A stretch of DNA of 64,000 nt. Source: CAJBVG01 sp943371235 (lineage in GTDB: Bacteria > Bacteroidota > Bacteroidia > Sphingobacteriales > Sphingobacteriaceae). The DNA lies in contig CALRTZ010000001.1 of the NCBI GenBank assembly GCA_943371235.1, positions 85,506-149,505 on the forward strand, given 5' to 3'. Every line of letters begins with the position of its first letter. The first letter of the stretch is position 1. Shown piece by piece: positions 42,627 through 50,024 of this stretch. The notes below the pieces were generated by a model, which saw only the letters and a program-made list of their open reading frames with translations, was not told the origin of the DNA and did not search any database. The position numbers and the translations under genes were made by a program.

Positions 42627-45600
42627 ATGAAAAAACTAAACTCTCTATTGCTGATTATTTGCACCTTAATCAGTTTGATTACCGCGAGTATTAATAGCCA
42701 TGCGGCAATTGTTAACTCTAATACCAATGGAAACTGGGGCAATCTAAGCACCTGGTACGTTACCTTAACGGGGACCATTAATGCTACTACAACAAGCACT
42801 AATGTAACTGGTAATGGAACCACCTTTACCACTCAATTGCAAGTGGGTACTCCTATTATTAACATTCTGGGTACTTTAGTAGGTACGGTAGCCAGTATCC
42901 AGAGTAATACTCAATTAACATTAACGAGCAACGCAACGCAAAACATGAGTTCAGCTAATACTGTACGTTTCAGAAAATTACCATCGAGTGCAGATGATGT
43001 GAGAATTATTAACCACACAATTACTGTTGATGTGGCGGCTGTATGCAACACTTTGCAAATAAGTGGAACAGGTACAACAGCTGCTAATTTAAACTTCAAT
43101 GCAGGCATCAGTTTAAATGTTACAGGCGCAACCACTATGGCCACGCCACCCGGAAATGCATTATATACCGTCAATGTTAATACAGGAAGTTTTACAACTG
43201 GAAGTATGGTATTAGGAGGTTCTACTGCGAGCAGAATGAATATAGTGAATGTTGGAAGTACAGGTTCTTTTGATTGTTTGGGTAACATAACCTTTAGTGG
43301 TTCGGGTACCACCACAGGTACGCGATTTACCTTTTCCGATTTTTTTGGTGGAACCATGACCTTTAGAGGAACCATTGTTAACTTCCAACTAACACAATCT
43401 GGTTTAAGTACTGTAAGATATTTAGGTGCTGGTGCTCAAACTGTACGTACAGCCACCTATGGCACCTTAGTATTATCCGGTGGAACCAAAACTTTTCAAG
43501 CATCCACCAGTGTAAGCAATGTGATAGAATTTATTGGCATCGTGGCTTTATCAGGAACTTATACTCCAGGTACCACTATGTTGTACAGATTTACCAATGT
43601 AAACGGAACCGTTACCGACGCTATGTGGCCAGCATCCTTGTCTACAAGTGGCGGTGTAGAAATAAATACCACCGGAACTACCACCTTAAACAATGCTAAA
43701 ACTATACCCGGAAACGGAATTAATGTTATAGCCGGAAATTTAAGCACAAATAATTTTGCCATAACCATAGGAGGTGATTTAACGGTTGGTGCAAGTGCAA
43801 ATGTTATAGGAGGAAGTTCAAACTTCACTTTTAACGGAGGGAACAATCAGCTTATTGGTAAATTTACCACTACAGGAAGTGTTACCATTAGCAAAACCGC
43901 TGGCTGGGCAGTGTTCAGCGGAGCGGTGAGTGCCGGACCACTCATTGTTTCAACAACCTCTCCCGGAGAGATGAGTTTCGGAATCAGTAATACCTTAACT
44001 TTTACAACGCTAACCATAAACTCCGGATCGGTGATATTTGGAGGAAGTAACAGCAACGTAACCTTTACTGGAAGCGGAACAAATGCCGGAACATTTATAC
44101 CCCAAACAAGTTCCGTTACTTGGTCGGGAATTTCTCTTACGGTTCCGCCAATGGGATATTATAATTTAACATTTATTGGTTCGGGAACGTTCTCCTATTC
44201 GGCGGGTGGTTCGTCGACCTACAATAACTTTAGCATGCAAAGTGTTGGAGGTACATTAACGCATACCATTAGTAATTCAACCGTAATTAATAATAATTTA
44301 AGCATAGGCGCGAATACAGTTTTTAACACAGGAACAAAAACATTAACGGTTAGTGGCTCCACTATAATAGATGGCACCTTAAATCTTAATGATGCAACTG
44401 CGAGTAAAGCTTTAACACATGTTTACATAAATGCAGGCGGTACTTTAAACAATACCGTAAACGCAGCTGTGAGTGTTGCAGGTGATTTTGCAAATTTTGG
44501 CACAGCAAATTTAGGAACTGGCAACTATACTTTATCTGGAAATGGATTTCAGCTTTCGGGTAATATTAGTATTGCCAATATCATTATCAACAATAATTAT
44601 TTTAATGCAGGCACTTTATCTGTTACCAACAGTTTAAGTGGTTCGGGAACACTCAATAATAATGCAGCAGGAATTATAAACATCAATACAAGTACTGCAC
44701 CTAGTACTACCAATTTAAATTTTAGTACTGCTGGGAATACTGTAAATTATAGTCTTGCAGGAAATCAGACTTTACGAAATACTACCTACCATCATTTAAA
44801 TTTAACAAACTCTGGTACTAAAAATTTGCCTGCGGGTACTATCAGTATAAATGGAAATTTAACAATTAGTGGAACAGTAAGTTCTCAATTAGTGGCAACT
44901 ACCACAATAGGCGGCAATTTAACTTTACAAAATACAAGTAGCTTTAATACTTCTACACAAAACTTAACGGTTAATGGTAACATCAGCAATGTTGCCGGCA
45001 GTACCTTAACTTGGGGCTCCGGAATTATCACCCTAGCCGGAACGACTCAAAACATTAGTAATGCGAATGGTGGTTCGATAACCATTAATAATTTAGTAAT
45101 AAGTAATGGTGAAAAAACATTTGATAATAATTTAGTGAACGGAACATCTTTTACCATAAATGCGGGTGCAAAATGTGTTTTAGGTGGAGCGACAAGTTTA
45201 ACACTTAATGGAACCATTTCGGGTACTGGCACGGTAAAAGCAAAAACCTGTGGTGCTGCCGCAAACACATTGAGAATAGGAGGAACGAGCAATGGAAATT
45301 CTATTCATATTGAAAACGGCTTCCATCATTTTACTGGGCTAGTGGTAACTAAAACTGCTGGAATCATTAACATCAATGGCAACATCGCAATGTCTACTGC
45401 ATTAACTTTACCCACAACTGGCACTGCGGAAGTTACGTTTAACGGCGATTTGAATTTGTATGGAACGGTAGCAATTACAAGTGGTTCGGCAAAAGTAAAC
45501 ATGGGCGCCAATTCTTCCATCAGTATTGGTGGTTGTGTGATTACAGGAACAGCCTTTACCATTCCATCAGATATATTTAACGGAAACCCAACTCTTGCAG

Positions 45601-47222
45601 GATTATTTTTAAACAGAACAAACGGATTAACTTTAGGCAACCAAATGATTTCTATTTCGGAAACAATGCAATTAACTGCTGGAAATTTAAATACAAATAA
45701 TAATTTAACCCTACTATCTACCGCTACAAAAACAGCAAGAGTTGCTCCTATTACAAATGGAATATCTGTTACAGGAAATGTAATTGCAGAACGATTTATA
45801 CCTGGAGGGAATGGCAAACGTAAATGGAGATTTTTATCGTCGCCTGTTAACGTAAGTGGAAGCATTGCGCTTACTCAATTTCAAGACGATGTGTTTTTAA
45901 CAGCACCTGCAGAAGCCGCTGGAGGATTTGATGTAAACCCTTTTTCAAATAATGCATCAATAAGAACGTATGATGAAAGCCTTGCAGGTTCGGCAGGTAA
46001 CGGATGGACAGACCCCAGCAATGTAAACAACACCCTCGCTACAGGCCAAGGCATAGAAGTGTTTGTAAGAGGCTCTAGAAATTTAGCCAACCCATTTTTA
46101 AATTGGACAGTTCCAGATGATGTTACCATTGATTATGTTGGTGCCTTAAACACAGGCACTTTAGTACGCAATTTGAGTTATACCAATACAAGTTCAGGAA
46201 CGAATGATGGTTTCAATTTGGTAGGCAACCCGTATGCAAGCCCTATAAATTTTGATACGGCTGGTTTAACAAAAGTAAACATTGAAAATAAATTCTGGAC
46301 CTATAATCCTGTTACTACTTTATATGGATCTTATAATGGAGCCAATGGTGAGAGTATAAATGGAATGAGTAAATACATTTCGAGCGGACAAGCTTTTTTT
46401 GTACGTGCTACAGCAGCAAATCCATCCATTACCTTTTCCGAAAATATTAAATGCATTAATGCAGGCAATAATTATTTTAGAGGTGCAAGTAACAATGTTG
46501 GCAAATTCCCTACATTTAAAATTACGCTTACCAATAGTTATTCTGAAACCGATGAATGTTTGTTTATACATGATAATACAGGAACCGAAGCTGGCACAGA
46601 CGAAACCGATATGTTCAAATTTTTTAACGATGAGTTAAATGTATATTTCATAGCGGAAGACAATACGAGGTTGTCTATGAATGCGAAACCAATTAAACCA
46701 GGCATTGATACCATGAGGTTAGCCGTTTTTAGTTTCGATAGCAGCAGTGTATCTGTTGCAAAACACCAATTGAGTTTTTCGAGAGTAGAAGAAATTAAAC
46801 CGAGCATCCATATATATCTGCGCGATAAATACATGAATACACTTATCGATATTCGTCAACAAAATATGTACGATTTTCAAATTACAAATGATGCGAACTC
46901 TTATGGCAATAATAGATTTGAGATGTTGATTAGCGACCAATTGCTAACAAGTGTAGAATCAACAAAAAACGTAACTATAAAAGTGTACCCAAATCCATTT
47001 CGAAATATACTTAACATACAAATTCCAACTAATAATGCACAAGAAAGTATAATTACCTATTCGGTATTCGACTTAATGGGAAGGCAGGTTTTAGAAAATG
47101 AACTGAAGGTTATAAATGGCAATGCTATTGTAGAAATGGATTCCTTAGAAGCGGGCACTTATATTTTAAGAATAAACAACAAGGGAATTATATTGAATGA
47201 AAAAATTATAAAACAAAACTAA
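42627..47222 (+). CDS. Giant T9SS repeat protein, second of a paralogous pair
   Basis: The 1531-residue protein has a signal peptide (MKKLNSLLLIICTLISLI...SHA), the GNWGNLSTW module interrupted by a beta module (about 55-105; VTGNGTTFTTQLQVGTPI), a long Gly/Asn/Thr-rich strand-repeat region, and the C-terminal block RFIPGGNGKRKWRFLSSPVN / SGTNDGFNLVGNPYASPINF. It ends in a T9SS domain (VYPNPFRNILN to KIIKQN). By eye the C-terminal block is about three-quarters identical to that of the upstream paralogue, while the repeats have diverged. A purine heptamer array lies just upstream. Adhesion or surface-layer function is inferred. Confidence 0.8.
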   Translation: MKKLNSLLLIICTLISLITASINSHAAIVNSNTNGNWGNLSTWYVTLTGTINATTTSTNVTGNGTTFTTQLQVGTPIINILGTLVGTVASIQSNTQLTLTSNATQNMSSANTVRFRKLPSSADDVRIINHTITVDVAAVCNTLQISGTGTTAANLNFNAGISLNVTGATTMATPPGNALYTVNVNTGSFTTGSMVLGGSTASRMNIVNVGSTGSFDCLGNITFSGSGTTTGTRFTFSDFFGGTMTFRGTIVNFQLTQSGLSTVRYLGAGAQTVRTATYGTLVLSGGTKTFQASTSVSNVIEFIGIVALSGTYTPGTTMLYRFTNVNGTVTDAMWPASLSTSGGVEINTTGTTTLNNAKTIPGNGINVIAGNLSTNNFAITIGGDLTVGASANVIGGSSNFTFNGGNNQLIGKFTTTGSVTISKTAGWAVFSGAVSAGPLIVSTTSPGEMSFGISNTLTFTTLTINSGSVIFGGSNSNVTFTGSGTNAGTFIPQTSSVTWSGISLTVPPMGYYNLTFIGSGTFSYSAGGSSTYNNFSMQSVGGTLTHTISNSTVINNNLSIGANTVFNTGTKTLTVSGSTIIDGTLNLNDATASKALTHVYINAGGTLNNTVNAAVSVAGDFANFGTANLGTGNYTLSGNGFQLSGNISIANIIINNNYFNAGTLSVTNSLSGSGTLNNNAAGIININTSTAPSTTNLNFSTAGNTVNYSLAGNQTLRNTTYHHLNLTNSGTKNLPAGTISINGNLTISGTVSSQLVATTTIGGNLTLQNTSSFNTSTQNLTVNGNISNVAGSTLTWGSGIITLAGTTQNISNANGGSITINNLVISNGEKTFDNNLVNGTSFTINAGAKCVLGGATSLTLNGTISGTGTVKAKTCGAAANTLRIGGTSNGNSIHIENGFHHFTGLVVTKTAGIININGNIAMSTALTLPTTGTAEVTFNGDLNLYGTVAITSGSAKVNMGANSSISIGGCVITGTAFTIPSDIFNGNPTLAGLFLNRTNGLTLGNQMISISETMQLTAGNLNTNNNLTLLSTATKTARVAPITNGISVTGNVIAERFIPGGNGKRKWRFLSSPVNVSGSIALTQFQDDVFLTAPAEAAGGFDVNPFSNNASIRTYDESLAGSAGNGWTDPSNVNNTLATGQGIEVFVRGSRNLANPFLNWTVPDDVTIDYVGALNTGTLVRNLSYTNTSSGTNDGFNLVGNPYASPINFDTAGLTKVNIENKFWTYNPVTTLYGSYNGANGESINGMSKYISSGQAFFVRATAANPSITFSENIKCINAGNNYFRGASNNVGKFPTFKITLTNSYSETDECLFIHDNTGTEAGTDETDMFKFFNDELNVYFIAEDNTRLSMNAKPIKPGIDTMRLAVFSFDSSSVSVAKHQLSFSRVEEIKPSIHIYLRDKYMNTLIDIRQQNMYDFQITNDANSYGNNRFEMLISDQLLTSVESTKNVTIKVYPNPFRNILNIQIPTNNAQESIITYSVFDLMGRQVLENELKVINGNAIVEMDSLEAGTYILRINNKGIILNEKIIKQN

Positions 47223-47243
47223 AGAGTATCCCAATAAATCTAT

Positions 47244-47281
47244 AGGGCAGTTATTATTTTTTTAGCTGCCCTTAATTTTTG
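47244..47281 (+). terminator. Terminator of the second giant gene
   Basis: AGGGCAG / CTGCCCT with a 15-nt loop is followed by TTAATTTTT. It lies 22 bp after the stop and overlaps the stop codon of the convergent histidine kinase gene. Confidence 0.65.
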
Positions 47282-49134
47282 ATGAGTATTTGAATGTAAA
47301 ATATAGAACCACCTGTGGCATTTGGTGTATAACCAATTCGAGCATTATTAATATCTGCAAACTCTTTACATAAACTCAAGGCTAAGCCTGTCCCTTTTTC
47401 ATTGTTTGTGCCTGTTTTAATTGTAGGTAGCGGACTAAAAATTGAATCAATTTCCGACAATTGCAAACCCACCCCATTATCTATTACACTTATAGTAGTG
47501 TAGTTTGACTGCTCATCATTTTCAATTTTAATTTCAACTTTTGAGTTTTCATAACTAAATTTTATAGCGTTGGAAATAAGATTTCTGATGATAAAATCAA
47601 AATGATCTTTATCAAAGAATACGGTGGTATTATCAAAACCAGTGTAAATAAACGTTAATCCTTTATTAAAGAATTGAGAAGTATGTATATCTATATTATG
47701 TTTAATTTGATCATCAACATTAAACATTGTTTTGTTTAAACTAATTCCACGCAACTGTGCTTTGCCCCAATGTAAAATATTATCTAAAGTATCAACTGTT
47801 GCTAGGGTTTGGTTATTTAAACTGTTTACCAGCAACTCTAACTCGTCTTTTGTGTAATCATCCTTTGCAATTCCATCTAATACCGTTACAATATTATGCA
47901 AAGGCGATTTAATGTCGTGCGAAATAATAGAAAGCAATTTATCTTTCACAAGATTGGCACGTTTTAATTCTTTGTTTAATTTATTTCTATTTTTTAAAAG
48001 AAAAAATAAAAGGATAGAAGTAAGTATAGTAATGATTACAACAATTAAGTAGAATAAATTTTTCAGAATATTTTTCTCATTAATGAGTTGTAATTTCTCA
48101 ATGTAACTTTTAGATTTTACTAATTCGTAGTTCGCCTCTAGTACTTCAATATTTCGATTTACTTCTGTTAAACGTAAGCTATCTTTTGCAGCTTGGTATT
48201 TTTTAAGCAGGCTCAATGCTTTAGAGGCATCACCTGTATGTTCATATATCTCGCTTTGTAAATTATAATTATCAGCTATAAGATCTTTAATTTGATGCAG
48301 CTGTGCAAACTCCATGGAACTGTTTGCATAATTAAGGGCAAGTTTAGTGTTCGTATTTTTAAAGAGCTTTGCTAATCCATGTGTTAGGTGTGCATAATGT
48401 AAAGGCAGCACATTTTTATCTATGGTTAAATTCGCTTTATTGTAATACCCCATTGCAAGTTCAAATTCATTTAATTTGTAGGCACAATCGCCGGCAATAA
48501 TATAAAATTGAATAAGGTTAATGTCTTCCGGGTATTCATCTAAAATATCAATCCCTTTTTTTAAATAGCTAAGCGCACTTTTATAATTCGCTAATTCATA
48601 TTCGAGCTGACCTAGGTTACCAAGGTAATTAACATACAATAATAAGTTTGCTTTTAATTCAGCTTTATCAATTTTAAGTAAGTAGTACTTCGCTTTTTTA
48701 TATTCCTCTAGGGCAGAATATACTGAAGCAAGGTTTATGTATACTGCTGAATAAATGGCTTTGTTATTCGTTTTTTCTGCGTAAATTAAGGTTCTTAGTA
48801 AATAATTAGCAGCAAGTGTATAATTTCCTTTGTACGACTCTAAAATACCGAATTGCATGTAGCAATTCATAATGTTGCGTTCATCGTCTAAGCCAATAAA
48901 TGCGTTGTAGGCATATTTCAAATAAAATTCGGAAGAATCATAAATGGTTCTGTTGGTATAAATCGTGGCCAATTGAATGGCAGCATCTGCTTTTCTTTCG
49001 ATTTCAGGATTGTTTTTAAACACATTTACTAATGAATCTTTAGGAGTTAAAGCGGCACTTGCGTTACTTACACTAAAGATCATTAAAAAAAACAATAAAA
49101 ATAAAGCGGGAATAGGGTGCGATTTTTTTGACAC
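47272..49134 (-). CDS. TPR-containing sensor histidine kinase
   Basis: The 620-residue membrane kinase has a signal peptide ending NASA, a periplasmic array of about six TPR-like repeats (35-320), a short coiled segment, a transmembrane helix (about 358-381), and a HisKA domain with phosphorylated His406 in ISHDIKSPLHN. An HATPase domain with NAIKFS, DNGVGL and GTGLAL boxes follows. The start codon is GTG; no ATG is available in frame upstream before a stop. This layout is typical of Bacteroidota kinases that sense a periplasmic protein or peptide. No response regulator is adjacent. Confidence 0.9.
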   Translation of the reverse strand: MSKKSHPIPALFLLFFLMIFSVSNASAALTPKDSLVNVFKNNPEIERKADAAIQLATIYTNRTIYDSSEFYLKYAYNAFIGLDDERNIMNCYMQFGILESYKGNYTLAANYLLRTLIYAEKTNNKAIYSAVYINLASVYSALEEYKKAKYYLLKIDKAELKANLLLYVNYLGNLGQLEYELANYKSALSYLKKGIDILDEYPEDINLIQFYIIAGDCAYKLNEFELAMGYYNKANLTIDKNVLPLHYAHLTHGLAKLFKNTNTKLALNYANSSMEFAQLHQIKDLIADNYNLQSEIYEHTGDASKALSLLKKYQAAKDSLRLTEVNRNIEVLEANYELVKSKSYIEKLQLINEKNILKNLFYLIVVIITILTSILLFFLLKNRNKLNKELKRANLVKDKLLSIISHDIKSPLHNIVTVLDGIAKDDYTKDELELLVNSLNNQTLATVDTLDNILHWGKAQLRGISLNKTMFNVDDQIKHNIDIHTSQFFNKGLTFIYTGFDNTTVFFDKDHFDFIIRNLISNAIKFSYENSKVEIKIENDEQSNYTTISVIDNGVGLQLSEIDSIFSPLPTIKTGTNNEKGTGLALSLCKEFADINNARIGYTPNATGGSIFYIQILIKN

Positions 49135-49469
49135 GTTTAATAATTTTCGTGCCCTAAAGTAGCTATAAACAATAGTATTCCCAAATTAGTAGTAACAATT
49201 ATTGTTCTTTGCTAATCATATATTTATTAGAAGGAATACTTGAACCGAAATAAGAATTTATTATTACAATCTAAATTTTAAAATAGCTTTTAAATCAAAT
49301 GATATAATTTAAATCAAATCAAATAAGAATATAATATAAAGCTTTAAAAAAATAGATTAGTAATAAGAGTTTACTTGCATCATTATTGTAATGTTCATAC
49401 CAGAGCTACCATTATAGAGAGAGTTCATCATTTAATAGATGAAAAATGGTTAGTTTATGTTTTAGTTGA

Positions 49470-49503
49470 AATCGGCGTTGTAAGAGGCGCCGATTTTTTT
49501 TTG
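49470..49503 (+). terminator. Orphan rho-independent terminator
   Basis: AATCGGCG / CGCCGATT, a perfect 8-bp GC-rich stem with a 10-nt loop, is followed by at least seven T residues. It points along the plus strand. The nearest plus-strand gene upstream ends at 47222 and already has its own terminator. Confidence 0.75.
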
Positions 49504-49739
49504 AAAAAAATCTTTAGACAAGTTCCATAGATCTAAGCGCAGAACACATGCAAATCAAAGTATGGTAAAAGTATTTATGTATATGGCAATAATTATGAAT
49601 GTGTTTAGCGAAAAAATACATTCTTGGCACCAATCAGACACCTAACAAAAATATCAAGTATCATTTAATTAAATGTAGCTTGATAAAAAAATATTAATTT
49701 AAAATATAAGAATTTTGGCCTTAAAGAATGTGAAGTTAT

Positions 49740-49763
49740 AGTCAGCACTCGTAAGTGCTGACT
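49740..49763 (-). terminator. Hairpin after the small Lys-rich gene, possible terminator
   Basis: A perfect 10-bp stem, AGTCAGCACT / AGTGCTGACT, with loop CGTA lies 7 bp beyond the stop of the 35-residue gene. There is no T-run on the minus strand, so termination is uncertain; it may instead stabilise the 3' end. Confidence 0.4.
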
Positions 49764-49770
49764 CATTTAC

Positions 49771-49878
49771 TTAGTAATCTTTTTTAGCTTTCTTTTCTGC
49801 TTTAGCTAATTTTTTTTCTTTCGGAGTTAAAGTTGGAGCTTTTTTCGCTTCCTTTTTTACGCTTTTTTCTTTAGCCAT
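49771..49878 (-). CDS. 35-residue Lys-rich small protein
   Basis: The frame runs from ATG (49876-49878) to TAA and encodes a peptide starting MAKEKSVKKEAKKAPTL, then LTPKEKKLAKAEKK, and ending AKKDY. Seventeen of 35 residues are Lys and most of the rest are Ala and Glu, so it should be a soluble, strongly basic, mainly helical peptide. Similar tiny basic proteins occur in Bacteroidota; a nucleic-acid or ribosome-binding role is a guess. Support comes from the biased composition, a TATATTTA box 26 bp upstream and a hairpin directly after it. Confidence 0.6.
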   Translation of the reverse strand: MAKEKSVKKEAKKAPTLTPKEKKLAKAEKKAKKDY

Positions 49879-49903
49879 GGTATATGTGTTTAAGTGTTTG
49901 AAT

Positions 49904-49911
49904 TAAATATA
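49904..49911 (-). promoter_or_regulatory. Putative -7 promoter element of the small Lys-rich gene (TATATTTA)
   Basis: TATATTTA on the minus strand differs from TAnnTTTG at the last base. A minus-strand TTTG (plus CAAA at 49934-49937) lies 22 bp upstream and could be the -33 element. Confidence 0.4.
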
Positions 49912-49955
49912 GGGCAATATTTTCGAATTCATACAAAATATGACTTTATTATTAT

Positions 49956-49963
49956 TAAATTTG
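49956..49963 (+). promoter_or_regulatory. Putative -7 promoter element of the propeller gene (TAAATTTG)
   Basis: TAAATTTG matches TAnnTTTG exactly and lies 61 bp before the ATG at 50025. No clear -33 TTTG is seen. It would drive the two-gene unit 50025-54712. Confidence 0.45.
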
Positions 49964-50024
49964 GTTATACAACATCAGGCAAGCTTGTAAAGCTACTCCC
50001 CTAGCCTGTACTAAAACTAAATTT

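Larger units (their letters stand above)
49135..49770. other. Long intergenic region with an orphan terminator
   Basis: These 636 bp hold no protein gene that I can support on either strand. They contain a strong plus-strand terminator at 49470-49503 with no reading frame before it, so a small RNA ending near 49500 is possible. A 27-codon open frame at 49562-49645 has no further support. The rest is AT-rich without repeats. Confidence 0.5.

Noticed and set aside
49562..49645. Twenty-seven-codon plus-strand frame beginning MVKVFMYMAIIM
   Set aside because: It has no promoter box, no composition bias beyond a short hydrophobic start, and no terminator; chance is sufficient in AT-rich sequence.
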